A DNA stretch of 64,000 nt from Thalassospira sp. TSL5-1 (GCF_001907695.1 NZ_KV880637.1:1736001-1800000); one strand, 5' to 3'; positions 1 to 8,439 are shown, counted from the stretch's first letter. Numbers and translations are program-made. Notes: generated by a model not told the origin, from the sequence alone.

Positions 1-394
1 CAACATATTCGGTGATGACAACCCGCATCGGGACATCTTCACGCATCATCAATTCATACGTGCCAGCGCGCATGATACTGCGCAAAACAGATTCCAGCCG
101 TTTTGTCGTCCAGCCTTTTTCAAGGGCACCGTCAATCAGGGCATCAATATCCACCAACCGGTTTTCAACACCCTGCACCAGATCGGCAAAAAAACCGCGA
201 TCCGGATCAATCAGGTTTTCATTCGGTTCGTCACTGTCACGCTGCCCCTGTCCATCAAGGCGGAACTCGGAATATTCCTGCACAACGCGCCCTGCGCCGG
301 CCTGCGACAGATCAGCCTGATACAATGCCTGAATGGCGGCAAAACGTGCGGCACTGCGACGCTGGGCAATGGTGGGTTTGGATTTCTCGGTCAT
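1..394 (-). CDS. nusB: Transcription antitermination factor NusB (partial, 3' end beyond window)
   Basis: NusB binds boxA RNA together with S10 (NusE) and promotes antitermination, chiefly of rRNA operons. About 131 codons are visible before the left edge. Recognisable NusB features are the helix motif AIQALYQADLS near residue 20, GALEKGWTTKRLESVLRSI, and the YELMMREDVPMRVVITEYV stretch at the cut. A loop of roughly 30 residues (about 40-70) is longer than in E. coli. The start ATG shares one base with the ribH stop codon (TAATG), so translation is probably coupled to the riboflavin operon, an arrangement common in proteobacteria. The C-terminus is not visible. Confidence 0.93.
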   Translation of the reverse strand, partial: MTEKSKPTIAQRRSAARFAAIQALYQADLSQAGAGRVVQEYSEFRLDGQGQRDSDEPNENLIDPDRGFFADLVQGVENRLVDIDALIDGALEKGWTTKRLESVLRSIMRAGTYELMMREDVPMRVVITEYV

Positions 395-864
395 TACTTG
401 TGATGTATTCCAAAATGGTTTTGAACTTCGATCATGCGCAGAACGGCATTGGCAGCCTCGCCACCCTTGTTCTTTTCGTCCGCACTGGCACGCGCCAAAG
501 CCTGGGCTTCGTTTTCAACGGTCAGAATACCATTGCCGATGGCCAGGTTATAATCCAGGCAAAGCTGCATCAGCGCCCGGTTGGCTTCGTTACAGATATG
601 ATCGTAATGAGTGGTTTCACCCCGGATCACGCAGCCCAGGGCCAAATAACCGTCATAACGCGGGCCGGTTGCCAGTTCGTTCATCGACTGAACAGCATAA
701 CGGATCGCAACAGGCACCTCGAAGGCACCACTCACGGAAAGACGGTCCCAGGTTGCCCCGCCCGCTTCAAGCGTGCTGGCAGCACCTTTCACCAGATCTT
801 CGACGATATGAGTGTAATATGGCGCATCAACAATCAGGATGTGCGGGGAGCTTGTGCTTTTCAT
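394..864 (-). CDS. ribH: 6,7-dimethyl-8-ribityllumazine synthase
   Basis: Lumazine synthase (156 aa) condenses 3,4-dihydroxy-2-butanone 4-phosphate with the ribitylamino-pyrimidinedione, the penultimate step of riboflavin synthesis. Family motifs are visible: GAFEVPVAIRYA, the phosphate-binding and catalytic stretch ALGCVIRGETTHYDHICNE, and GILTVENEAQA. The start was set at the ATG at 864 because GGAGG lies five bases upstream; the longer reading would begin with TTG and has no such site. This ATG overlaps the ribBA stop by four bases (ATGA), and the stop overlaps the nusB start by one base, so ribBA, ribH and nusB look translationally coupled. Confidence 0.96.
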   Translation of the reverse strand: MKSTSSPHILIVDAPYYTHIVEDLVKGAASTLEAGGATWDRLSVSGAFEVPVAIRYAVQSMNELATGPRYDGYLALGCVIRGETTHYDHICNEANRALMQLCLDYNLAIGNGILTVENEAQALARASADEKNKGGEAANAVLRMIEVQNHFGIHHK

Positions 865-2021
865 TTTTCCTCCGAGACGCAAAGCGGACGCTGATCAACC
901 AGATTTAGACCAAATCCGTCAAGCCCTACGATGTGACGTTTGGTGTTTGAGAGCAAAATCATGTCTCGCACCCCCAAATCATGCAAAATCTGGGCGCCAA
1001 CTCCATAGTCTCTAAGATCGGAGTCTACCGAGTCTGTGCCCGCAATATCTGCGCGCAATCCCGATCCATCACCACCATGATGGTCGATCAGGCCGGCAAC
1101 GGCACTAGAAAGGCTGTTGGCCCGTGCCTCGCGAATAAGGACAATAACACCCCTGCCTTCTTCGGCAATGGCATTCATCGCTGCATGCAAATCGCCCCCA
1201 TGCCCGGTCTGGCGGTCGCCCAGCACATCCTCAAGCACATTTAAGGCATGAACACGCGTCAACACCGGTTCGCCATCCGAAATATCGCCTTTGGTCAGGG
1301 CAATATGTTCGGCATAGTTTAGCGTATTTACAAACAAATGAAGATCAAACGCGCCGCCATGAATGCTTTCGATTTTGGTCGTCGCTTTACGCTGCACGAC
1401 TTTTTCATGCTTGCGGCGATAACGAATCAAATCGGCAATCTGGGCGATTTTTAAATTGTGCTTTTGCGCAAATTCCACCAGTTCGGGCAAACGGGCCATT
1501 TCGCCGTTTTCGTTCATGATCTCGCAAATCACACCCGACGGATTAAGCCCCGCCAGGCGGGCAATATCCACCGATGCCTCGGTATGGCCTGCACGAACCA
1601 GAACGCCGCCATCACGCGCACGCAAAGGAAATACATGCCCAGGCGTGACAATATCATGCCGGTCGCTTGTCGGATCGATGGCAACTGCAACCGTCCGGGC
1701 ACGGTCCGGTGCGGAAATGCCGGTGGTTACACCGGTTTTAGCCTCGATTGACACGGTAAAGGCAGTTTCATGCCGCGTCCCGTTGGTTGCTGTCATCAAG
1801 GACAGGCCCAAATGGTCGCAACGGGTGGATTCCAACGTCAGACAAATCAAACCGCGCCCGTGGGTCGCCATAAAATTGATGGCTTCAGGTGTCGCCATTT
1901 GGGCCGGTATCACCAGATCCCCTTCATTCTCGCGATCTTCATCATCTACAAGAATGAACATGCGCCCGTTGCGGGCTTCCTCGATAACATCTTCAATGGG
2001 CGACAAATGACGGTGAGGCAT
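861..2021 (-). CDS. ribBA: DHBP synthase with a degenerate GTP cyclohydrolase II-like C-terminal domain (RibBA/RibBX type)
   Basis: 386 aa. Residues 1-205 are a 3,4-dihydroxy-2-butanone 4-phosphate synthase domain with intact motifs: DDEDRENEGDL near residue 26, HGRGLICL, GVTTGISAPDR, TPGHVFPL and RAGHTEASVD. It makes the four-carbon precursor for RibH from ribulose 5-phosphate. Residues 210-380 align with GTP cyclohydrolase II by VLTRVHA and IAEEGRG, but the usual zinc-binding SECLTGD...RCDCG segment reads ALNVLEDVLGDRQTGHGGDL, with none of the three cysteines. The usual EGRNIGL segment is also altered (REARANSLS). The C-terminal half is therefore probably inactive as a cyclohydrolase, and a separate ribA would be needed elsewhere. 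ribE lies 5 bp upstream; ribH overlaps by 4 bp. Confidence 0.92.
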   Translation of the reverse strand: MPHRHLSPIEDVIEEARNGRMFILVDDEDRENEGDLVIPAQMATPEAINFMATHGRGLICLTLESTRCDHLGLSLMTATNGTRHETAFTVSIEAKTGVTTGISAPDRARTVAVAIDPTSDRHDIVTPGHVFPLRARDGGVLVRAGHTEASVDIARLAGLNPSGVICEIMNENGEMARLPELVEFAQKHNLKIAQIADLIRYRRKHEKVVQRKATTKIESIHGGAFDLHLFVNTLNYAEHIALTKGDISDGEPVLTRVHALNVLEDVLGDRQTGHGGDLHAAMNAIAEEGRGVIVLIREARANSLSSAVAGLIDHHGGDGSGLRADIAGTDSVDSDLRDYGVGAQILHDLGVRDMILLSNTKRHIVGLDGFGLNLVDQRPLCVSEEK

Positions 2022-2026
2022 GGCGA

Positions 2027-2614
2027 TCAGTCCTTTCCAACCATTCGGGCAACGTAACGGGCCAGCATGTCGATTTCGAAATTGAAACGATCGCCCACTT
2101 TACGACCGCCCAAGGTGGTGTGGGTCTGGGTATGTGAAATAACGTTAATGCCAAAACTGTTACCATCAACCTCGTTAACCGTCAGGGAAACACCATCAAG
2201 CGTAATTGATCCCTTAGGGGCGACATAACGGCCAAATTCTGCGGGCAGTTCAAAGGTCATCCGCATGGAATCACCTTCGGGATGCAATGCCGTCAGGGTT
2301 GCTACACCATCGACATGCCCCGATACAATATGCCCGCCAAGCTCGTCGCCCATACGGAGGGACTGTTCAAGGTTCACACGGCTACCGACATCAAGATCGC
2401 CCATCGTGGTCATAGCCAGACTTTCGGCAGAAGCCTCGATCGCGAACCATCCTTCACCCTTTTCAACAACCGTCATGCAGGCGCCACTGCAGGCAATTGA
2501 CGCGCCCAGGTCAATTTTTGACGTATCAAAGGCGGTATTGAACTCAAAGCGGGTGTCGCCCTTCTTTTCAACTTTGCGAACGGTTCCGATGTCGGTGATG
2601 ATACCAGTAAACAT
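2027..2614 (-). CDS. ribE: Riboflavin synthase alpha chain
   Basis: 195 aa, normal length for riboflavin synthase, which dismutates two lumazine molecules to riboflavin and the pyrimidine precursor. The internal duplication of two lumazine-binding barrels is visible. The N-terminus MFTGIITDIGTV is diagnostic. Barrel one holds IACSGACMTV and barrel two holds ITLDGVSLTVNEVDG, with GGHIVSGHVDG between them. The gene sits 5 bp after ribD and 5 bp before ribBA in one transcription unit. No strong ribosome-binding site is seen before its ATG, consistent with coupling to ribD translation. Confidence 0.96.
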   Translation of the reverse strand: MFTGIITDIGTVRKVEKKGDTRFEFNTAFDTSKIDLGASIACSGACMTVVEKGEGWFAIEASAESLAMTTMGDLDVGSRVNLEQSLRMGDELGGHIVSGHVDGVATLTALHPEGDSMRMTFELPAEFGRYVAPKGSITLDGVSLTVNEVDGNSFGINVISHTQTHTTLGGRKVGDRFNFEIDMLARYVARMVGKD

Positions 2615-2619
2615 ATAAA

Positions 2620-3741
2620 TTAATCCGTTATTTTAGCGTAACTTATCAAAAAATCCTGACCAACAGCGTCAACGGACTGACGGGTGAAACGCGGCATATG
2701 GGCGAGGTTTTGCAACCCCAGTTCCGCAATAATCCCGCGCCCGTCCGCACCAATAATGCCCGGTGCCTGAAAATGTATAATCCGGTCTACCAGGTCCTGC
2801 TGCAAAAGAGCTGCGGCGAGTGCGCCGCCGCTTTCGACAAGAATACGCGTAAGCCCCTGTTCTGCAAGAACATGTAATACATCATGTAGGTCAAAATGTC
2901 CGTCCGCGCATCGGGCGGAAAGCACTTTTACGGCTGTTTTTGCAAAATTCTTTTCAGCGAGTGATTTATGTTCGGATGCGACAAACAACCAGGTTGGTGT
3001 TTCGTCAGCAGAACGTGCCAAATTGCAATCGGGCGATACACGAACCGTTCGATCCAGAATAATTCGGACTGGGGAGTGGTGTTCTCGGCCGACAATGCGG
3101 CACCGCAAGTCAGGATTATCGGCCAAAACCGTATTGGCACCAACAAGGATCGCATCGTGGTTGGCGCGATAAAAATGGCCCTTTTCCCGGGCGTGACTGC
3201 CCGTGATCCACTGGCTGGCCCCATTGGCCAGGCTGGAACGCCCGTCCAGGCTACCAGCCAGCTTTAACGTAACAAGCGGCCTGCCTGCGCCAACACGCAA
3301 TAAAAACCCGGCATTATGCGCGTGCGCTTCCGATGCCAAAAGGCCGGTTTGAACCACAATACCGGCATCTGCCAGCATTTGATGGCCGCGCCCGCAAACC
3401 CGGGGATCAGGGTCCTCAAGAGCACTGATCACACGGGAAACCCCGGCCTCTATCAAGCCAAGGGCACAGGGCGGTGATTTGCCATAATGACTACAAGGTT
3501 CCAGTGTTACATAGGCCGTTGCACCGCGTGCGTGCGCACCCGCCTGATCAAGCGCAACCCGTTCGGCATGCGGACGGCCTCCTGGGCGGGTCCATCCGCG
3601 ACCAACAATTTCGCCCTCACCCGAGACGATAACGCAACCCACGGCCGGATTAGGCCATACATTTCCCAGTCCGCGCCGGGAAAGGCTTAGGGCAACCCGC
3701 ATAAAATGACGGTCATCATCACTAAAGATTGCCCCGGACAT
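2620..3741 (-). CDS. ribD: Bifunctional pyrimidine deaminase/reductase RibD
   Basis: 373 aa. RibD deaminates and then reduces the pyrimidine product of GTP cyclohydrolase II. The N-terminal deaminase (about residues 8-150) shows the zinc site: RPHAERVAL supplies His and the catalytic Glu, and LEPCSHYGKSPPC supplies the two Cys. The C-terminal reductase (about 155-365) contains VTLKLAGSLDGR, ITGSHAR and ILVESGGALAAALL. Two bases separate it from the nrdR stop upstream, so nrdR-ribD-ribE-ribBA-ribH-nusB reads as one operon. Confidence 0.95.
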   Translation of the reverse strand: MSGAIFSDDDRHFMRVALSLSRRGLGNVWPNPAVGCVIVSGEGEIVGRGWTRPGGRPHAERVALDQAGAHARGATAYVTLEPCSHYGKSPPCALGLIEAGVSRVISALEDPDPRVCGRGHQMLADAGIVVQTGLLASEAHAHNAGFLLRVGAGRPLVTLKLAGSLDGRSSLANGASQWITGSHAREKGHFYRANHDAILVGANTVLADNPDLRCRIVGREHHSPVRIILDRTVRVSPDCNLARSADETPTWLFVASEHKSLAEKNFAKTAVKVLSARCADGHFDLHDVLHVLAEQGLTRILVESGGALAAALLQQDLVDRIIHFQAPGIIGADGRGIIAELGLQNLAHMPRFTRQSVDAVGQDFLISYAKITD

Positions 3742-3743
3742 GA

Positions 3744-4214
3744 TTACTGTTCCGATGCCTCTTCGTTATCCTGCATATTTTCCACGAAGGCTTCAAAATC
3801 TTTCGCTTCGCAGAAATCCTTATAAACAGAGGCGTACCTCACATAAGCCACCTGATCGAGGGCATGCAATGCCTCCATCACAATACCGCCGATGGTATCG
3901 GTTGTAATGTCGCTTTCGCCACTGCTTTCAAGGCGGCGCTGAATACCGTTCAGGGCCTTTTCAACGCGTTCATCCTCGATCGGACGTTTCCGGCAGGCCA
4001 GGAAAATAGACCGTGCCAGTTTGTCGCGATCAAAAAGTTCGCGCTGCCCGTCTTTTTTCACCACCATCAATTCCCGCAATTGAACACGTTCAAAAGTGGT
4101 GAATCGCGACCCGCACGCCGGACAAAATCGACGCCGACGAATGGCGTGATTTTCTTCGGTCGGACGGGAATCCTTCACCTGGGTATCGTCGTGACTACAA
4201 AACGGACAGCGCAT
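3744..4214 (-). CDS. nrdR: Transcriptional repressor NrdR
   Basis: 156 aa, the usual size. NrdR is a nucleotide-sensing repressor of ribonucleotide reductase genes. The N-terminal zinc ribbon is visible ([10 protein letters not shown] with Cys3 and Cys6, and [16 protein letters not shown] with the second Cys pair). An ATP-cone domain follows from about residue 49 ([20 protein letters not shown]) to about 140 ([13 protein letters not shown]). It lies directly after glyA and 2 bp before ribD, a neighbourhood conserved in alphaproteobacteria. No NrdR box was looked for successfully inside the window, and its targets presumably lie elsewhere. Confidence 0.96.
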   Translation of the reverse strand: MRCPFCSHDDTQVKDSRPTEENHAIRRRRFCPACGSRFTTFERVQLRELMVVKKDGQRELFDRDKLARSIFLACRKRPIEDERVEKALNGIQRRLESSGESDITTDTIGGIVMEALHALDQVAYVRYASVYKDFCEAKDFEAFVENMQDNEEASEQ

Positions 4215-4242
4215 GATCTGTTCTCGCTATATTTCAGAGAAA

Positions 4243-5517
4243 TCAGCTATAGATCGGGAACTTGTTGCAAAGTTCCTGAACCTGGGCACGTACCGAAGCT
4301 TCAACTTCGGCATCGCCTTCCGGCTGATCAACCAGAGCATCAAGCACATCGGCAATCAGCTTACCGATCAGTTTGAATTCTTCAGTCCCGAAACCACGCG
4401 TGGTGCCGGCCGGGGTACCAAGACGAATGCCCGAAGTCACAGTCGGCTTTTCGGTATCAAACGGAATGCCGTTTTTATTGCAGGTGATCCCTGCCCGTTC
4501 CAGGGCGATATCGGCAACGTTGCCCTTCAACCCCTTCGGACGCAAATCAACCAGCATCAAATGGGTATCGGTGCCATTGGTGACAATGTTGAAACCGCGC
4601 GACTGAATAACGTCCGCCAGCACCCGGGCGTTATCAACAACCTGTTGGGCATAGATCTTAAATTCAGGACGCAGTGCCTCGCCAAAAGCAACAGCCTTTG
4701 CCGCGATAACGTGCATCAGCGGACCACCCTGCAGACCCGGGAATACGGCCGAATTGATTTTTTTGCCGATTTCCAGGTTGTTTGACAGGATCATGCCGCC
4801 GCGCGGGCCGCGCAGGGTTTTATGGGTGGTGGTGGTAACAATATCGGCATAAGGCAGCGGGCTCGGGTGAACGCCACCGGCAACCAGACCGGCAAAATGC
4901 GCCATGTCGACCATCAGGTAAGCCCCGACCTTATCGGCGATTTCACGGAAACGTTTGAAATCGATCTGGCGGGGAATGGCCGAACCACCAGCAATGATCA
5001 ATTTCGGATTATGTTCAACAGCCAGAGCTTCAACATCATCGTAATCGATCAGGAAGTCCTGTTCACGCACACCATATTGAATGGCGTTAAACCATTTGCC
5101 CGACTGGGCCGGACGCGCACCGTGGGTCAGGTGACCACCGGCATCAAGGGACATACCCAGAACCGTATCGCCCGGCTGCAACAGGGCCAGCATAACTGCA
5201 CCATTGGCCTGTGCGCCCGAATGCGGCTGAACGTTGACGAATTCACAGCCGAACAATTCTTTTGCCCGGTTGATGGCCAATTCTTCGGCAACGTCGACAT
5301 ATTCACAACCGCCGTAATAGCGGCGCGACGGATACCCTTCGGCATATTTGTTGGTCAGGACGGATCCCTGTGCTTCCATCACCGCCTTGGAAACGATATT
5401 TTCAGATGCAATCAGTTCGATCTGGTTTTTCTGACGATCAAGCTCATCGGAAATGGATTTGAACAATGCCGGATCTGCATCCGACAGGCTGGTCGAGAAA
5501 AAGCCGTTAAAAGACAT
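4243..5517 (-). CDS. glyA: Serine hydroxymethyltransferase
   Basis: 424 aa PLP enzyme that converts serine and tetrahydrofolate to glycine and 5,10-methylene-THF. Visible family motifs are [11 protein letters not shown] near residue 35, [37 protein letters not shown], and the PLP-lysine motif [14 protein letters not shown] near residue 230. The C-terminus is complete. AAAGG lies eight bases before the ATG. The gene stands 78 bp after rpiB and 28 bp before nrdR, so it is likely co-transcribed with nrdR. No glycine riboswitch is visible upstream. Confidence 0.97.
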   Translation of the reverse strand: MSFNGFFSTSLSDADPALFKSISDELDRQKNQIELIASENIVSKAVMEAQGSVLTNKYAEGYPSRRYYGGCEYVDVAEELAINRAKELFGCEFVNVQPHSGAQANGAVMLALLQPGDTVLGMSLDAGGHLTHGARPAQSGKWFNAIQYGVREQDFLIDYDDVEALAVEHNPKLIIAGGSAIPRQIDFKRFREIADKVGAYLMVDMAHFAGLVAGGVHPSPLPYADIVTTTTHKTLRGPRGGMILSNNLEIGKKINSAVFPGLQGGPLMHVIAAKAVAFGEALRPEFKIYAQQVVDNARVLADVIQSRGFNIVTNGTDTHLMLVDLRPKGLKGNVADIALERAGITCNKNGIPFDTEKPTVTSGIRLGTPAGTTRGFGTEEFKLIGKLIADVLDALVDQPEGDAEVEASVRAQVQELCNKFPIYS

Positions 5518-5595
5518 GGGCTAGCCTTTCAATAAAACGGAAAATATAGAGCCCAAGAGCCCTGGTGCGTGCCATATGGCGAATTTGATTATTTA

Positions 5596-6039
5596 TTATT
5601 TAGGGGTGGTCAGCTTGTCGACACGAAGTTGATGACGACCACCTTCAAAGGGAGTCGAGACAAACGCATTGACACAATCCTGTGCAACGGCAACCCCCGA
5701 CAGGCGCGCCCCAAGACACAAAACGTTGGCGTTGTTGTGTTGACGGCACAATTCAGCAGAAAGCCGGTCATGAACCAGGGCTGCACGAATTTCGGGATAA
5801 CGGTTTGCCGCGATGCTCATGCCAATACCAGATCCGCAAACCAGAATACCACTTTCAGCTTTGCCATCGATAATGGCCTTGCAAACAGCATAGGCATAAT
5901 CGGGATAATCAACCGACGCCGAACCATCGGTCCCAAGGTCAAGAACCTCGTATCCCTGCTCGGAAAGTTGCGAGACGATTAAGGTTTTGAGGTCGACACC
6001 GCCGTGATCGGCAGCAATAGCAATGGTTTTAGCCGACAT
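5596..6039 (-). CDS. rpiB: Ribose 5-phosphate isomerase B
   Basis: 147 aa LacA/RpiB-family sugar-phosphate isomerase that interconverts ribose 5-phosphate and ribulose 5-phosphate; ribulose 5-phosphate is also the substrate of the DHBP synthase coded downstream. Motifs: IAIAADHGGVDLK at the N-terminus, VDYPDYAYAVC, the active-site GILVCGSGIGMSIAANR near residue 65, and ALCxxL-like NVLCLGARL. The ATG at 6039 was chosen because the protein then begins with the family-typical strand; a 23-residue N-terminal extension is possible but looks like untranslated leader. It is the first gene of the minus-strand block and is divergent from mucR. Confidence 0.94.
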   Translation of the reverse strand: MSAKTIAIAADHGGVDLKTLIVSQLSEQGYEVLDLGTDGSASVDYPDYAYAVCKAIIDGKAESGILVCGSGIGMSIAANRYPEIRAALVHDRLSAELCRQHNNANVLCLGARLSGVAVAQDCVNAFVSTPFEGGRHQLRVDKLTTPK

Positions 6040-6336
6040 TCCCAGCACCCTTTTCAAACTGATAATGAAATTTGAGCGCCTTTTAGCACATCGCCTTCCC
6101 CATGCCAACGCACAGTCGCGCCGTTATGTGTGTGTTCTGCTATGCACATTGTGCGACCAAAAAGCACTTGTCTGCGCAACCAATGGTGCCACATCATTCA
6201 AATACAGTCTGTTAGCCATGCGATCATGGGCAAATAAACACCAAAAAAAATGCCCGGCATCTTAACTATTGAGTAGAAACTTACTATTTATATGAAGAAG
6301 CGAAACGTCAGTTTTGACCTGTCAACTATACCGCTG

Positions 6337-6419
6337 TACGTTTGTTTGAATTAATGTTATTTGTTAAGTATAAAAATGACGTTTGAGCCATATGTTTCCG
6401 CCATTATTGAACAAACGTA
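6337..6419. repeat. Inverted 10-mer pair plus third ACGTTTG copy upstream of mucR
   Basis: TACGTTTGTT at 6337-6346 is exactly repeated in inverted orientation as AACAAACGTA at 6410-6419, and ACGTTTG occurs again at 6379-6385. The last arm overlaps the -35 end and spacer of the candidate mucR promoter. MucR/Ros proteins repress their own genes by binding AT-rich sites, so these could be autoregulatory operators; that is inference. Confidence 0.4.
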
Positions 6420-6434
6420 AATGCTGATTATATA
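6407..6434 (+). promoter_or_regulatory. Candidate sigma70 promoter of mucR
   Basis: TTGAAC at 6407-6412, a 16-bp spacer, then TATATA at 6429-6434. This would give a transcript start near 6441 and a leader of about 50 nt before the ATG at 6492. AAGGA lies at 6476-6480. Confidence 0.45.
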
Positions 6435-6491
6435 CCCTTCATGCTGCATTCTTTGCCGCAATTGGGGACCGGTTTAAGGACACAACAAAAA

Positions 6492-6911
6492 ATGAATGAC
6501 CTGACGACTGACACCTTTGATCGTGATGAACTTCTGCAAATGACAGTCGATATCGTTTCGGCTTATGTCAGCAACAATGCACTTGCGGCAACGCAGCTTC
6601 CGGAATTGATCACAACAACATTCCGGTCGCTTGAAGATTTACGAGGTGTCGAAGAGATCGAAGAAGAAGAACCGCTGAAACCGGCAGTTCCTGTCAAAAA
6701 ATCGATTGGCGATGACTATATTATCTGTCTCGAAGACGGCAAAAAATTGAAAATGCTCAAGCGTCATCTGCGTACAACTTATGATATGACGCCGGAAGAA
6801 TACCGTGCGAAATGGGGTTTACCCGCCGATTATCCGATGGTTGCGCCTAACTACGCCAAGCAGCGTTCGCAATTCGCCAAAAAAATTGGCCTGGGCCGCA
6901 AGGCGGACTAA
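6492..6911 (+). CDS. mucR: MucR/Ros family transcriptional regulator
   Basis: 139 aa DNA-binding protein of the MucR/Ros family, global H-NS-like regulators in alphaproteobacteria that control surface polysaccharide, motility and cell-cycle genes. The C-terminal domain is clear: IICLEDGKKLKMLKRHLRTT, MTPEEYRAKWGLPADYP, and a basic tail KKIGLGRKAD. In Ros the metal ligands are Cys-Cys-His-His. Here the first Cys and first His are present, the second position is Asp, and the last position is Thr/Tyr, so zinc coordination is doubtful. Related proteins that fold without zinc are known. The start at 6492 was chosen for AAGGA upstream and the family-typical acidic N-terminus. A terminator follows. 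Confidence 0.93.
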   Translation: MNDLTTDTFDRDELLQMTVDIVSAYVSNNALAATQLPELITTTFRSLEDLRGVEEIEEEEPLKPAVPVKKSIGDDYIICLEDGKKLKMLKRHLRTTYDMTPEEYRAKWGLPADYPMVAPNYAKQRSQFAKKIGLGRKAD

Positions 6912-6941
6912 CGGACCGATTTTCCAACTGACCTGTTAAAC

Positions 6942-6971
6942 GGCGCCCTGATCTTAAGGGCGCCTTTATTT
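6942..6971 (+). terminator. Rho-independent terminator of mucR
   Basis: GGCGCCCT (6942-6949) pairs perfectly with AGGGCGCC (6957-6964) around a 7-nt loop and is followed by TTTATTT. It lies 30 bp after the mucR stop. Confidence 0.85.
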
Positions 6972-7073
6972 ATGGCATTTAAGTATTACTTAGAATTGAC
7001 ATGACGCCAGTTGAACGGTGATCATTTTTTATTGATGTGAAAAATTAGATTAAATCCAAGGTCTCCTGTCGAT

Positions 7074-7103
7074 AAAAAAAGCCCGGCGCATAACACGCCG
7101 GGC
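7074..7103 (-). terminator. Rho-independent terminator after livK
   Basis: Read on the minus strand, GCCCGGCG and CGCCGGGC arms (7096-7103 and 7081-7088, 8 bp, 7-nt loop) are followed by seven T. It closes the livHMGF-livK transcription unit 30 bp after the livK stop. Confidence 0.92.
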
Positions 7104-7133
7104 TCCGAAATCGTCAAGCTCGATTAGCCAAAC

Positions 7134-8240
7134 TTAATCGGCATAGTCGTAGCTGCCATTTTCCCATTTATAGAAAACATAACCTGGTGCTGCAACGTCC
7201 CCCTTGGAGTCAAAGGAGATCGAACCTAGGACGGTATCAAATTTGTCACCGCTCTTGAGTTCTTTTACAACCGGTTCAAAGTCGGTGGTACCGGCTTTGC
7301 TCGCAGCCTGGGCCCAAGCCTGGATCGCACCATAGGTATAGAGGGTGTAACCTTCCGGCTTGTAGCCTTTGGTTTCAAAGTATTTGACGAGGTCCGCGTT
7401 GCGCGGATCTTTTTCAAGCGCCGGCCCCGCCGTGAACATGGTGCCCGCACCGGAATCACCCGTGATGGACCAATATTCAAGGGTATTGATGGCATCCCCT
7501 GACATTGCCAGCGTATCCATGCCCTGGGCACGCATCTGACGCACGATCAAACCAAGTTCGGTATGATAGCCACCGTAATAAAGCACATCGACATTTTCAG
7601 ACTTCAGCTTTGTCACCAAGGCCGAATAGTCTTTTTCACCCGGAGTGATGGCTTCATACATCACTTCCTCAACGCCTGCCTCATTGAGGAACTTCTTGGT
7701 TTCGTCCGCAAGCCCCTTGGAATAAGCCTGTTTGTCATGAACGATGGCAATGCGCTTGTCAGCGAAATTTTTCGCCAGATATTTGCCGGCAACTTCGCCC
7801 TGCTGATCGTCACGGCCACAAACGCGAAATACGTTATCAAGGCCACGTTCGGTCAGTTGCGGATTGGTCGATGCCGGTGAAATCTGAATAATGCCTTCTT
7901 CATTGTACACTTCAGATGCCGGGATAGACGAACCCGAACAGAAGTGACCGGCAACCAGAGCAACATCCTTGCTCACCAACTGGTTGGCAACAGCAACAGC
8001 CTGCTTAGGATCGCAGGCATCATCGCCAACTTCCAGAACCAGCTTTTCACCATTAACACCACCGGCTGCGTTGATGTCTTCAATAGCTTTGGTTGCACCC
8101 TGACGCATCTGTTCACCAAATGCAGCATACGGACCAGTCATCGGGCCGACAGTTGCAATGGTGATGTCAGCCTTTGCCGCCCCCATCGACAGGACAAGCG
8201 CAGATGCAGTTGCCAGAAGGCCAAGCTTGGTTTTCGACAT
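7134..8240 (-). CDS. livK: Branched-chain amino-acid ABC transporter substrate-binding protein
   Basis: 368 aa periplasmic binding protein of the leucine/isoleucine/valine type. A Sec signal peptide is visible (MSKTKLGLLATASALVLSMG, then AAKA before DITIATVGP), with predicted cleavage near residue 24. The mature part has the type I periplasmic-binding fold: GPMTGPYAAFGEQM, the conserved ELVLEVGDDACDPKQAVAVA-like segment, HFCSGSSIPAS, and YTLYTYGAIQAWAQA near the C-terminus. The start at 8240 was preferred to an upstream in-frame one because it begins the signal peptide and has GGGAG upstream. It is the last gene of the liv cluster, with a 199-bp gap before it holding a possible own promoter. 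Exact ligand is inferred from the neighbours. Confidence 0.93.
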   Translation of the reverse strand: MSKTKLGLLATASALVLSMGAAKADITIATVGPMTGPYAAFGEQMRQGATKAIEDINAAGGVNGEKLVLEVGDDACDPKQAVAVANQLVSKDVALVAGHFCSGSSIPASEVYNEEGIIQISPASTNPQLTERGLDNVFRVCGRDDQQGEVAGKYLAKNFADKRIAIVHDKQAYSKGLADETKKFLNEAGVEEVMYEAITPGEKDYSALVTKLKSENVDVLYYGGYHTELGLIVRQMRAQGMDTLAMSGDAINTLEYWSITGDSGAGTMFTAGPALEKDPRNADLVKYFETKGYKPEGYTLYTYGAIQAWAQAASKAGTTDFEPVVKELKSGDKFDTVLGSISFDSKGDVAAPGYVFYKWENGSYDYAD

Positions 8241-8304
8241 AAGTGAAGTCTCCCTGTTCCAAAGGTTGGTTCCGACACCATGCCAGAACCATCTTTTAGG
8301 ATAT

Positions 8305-8341
8305 GAAACCGGCCTGGTTATTTTGCCCATTTACCGGTTTC
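8305..8341. repeat. Perfect 8-bp inverted repeat in the livK leader
   Basis: GAAACCGG at 8305-8312 and CCGGTTTC at 8334-8341 flank 21 nt, 65 bp upstream of the livK start and just downstream of a candidate promoter. It could form an RNA hairpin that stabilises the livK message or stops readthrough; no T-run follows. Confidence 0.4.
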
Positions 8342-8351
8342 ATCTCCTGGT

Positions 8352-8379
8352 ACTCTAGCACCCCGTTTCGAGTGTGCAA
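8352..8379 (-). promoter_or_regulatory. Candidate internal promoter for livK
   Basis: On the minus strand, TTGCAC (8374-8379), a 16-bp spacer and TAGAGT (8352-8357) resemble a sigma70 promoter placed in the 199-bp gap before livK. A separate promoter would allow the binding protein to be made in excess over the membrane parts. Confidence 0.35.
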
Positions 8380-8439
8380 TAGTACAAATCCAATATTCAC
8401 CAACAAATGGTTGTATAGACATGTTGGTAAAAAGTTATT

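Larger units (their letters stand above)
6040..6491. other. Divergent intergenic region between rpiB and mucR
   Basis: A 452-bp non-coding region, clearly more AT-rich than its surroundings. It must carry the promoters of both rpiB and mucR. I see a sigma70-like promoter for mucR at 6407-6434 and three copies of ACGTTTG or its complement, listed separately. No credible reading frame or structured RNA was recognised. Confidence 0.6.

Noticed and set aside
103-894. Plus-strand frame of 263 codons over nusB and ribH
   Set aside because: Both minus-strand genes are certain by motif; the frame has no family features.
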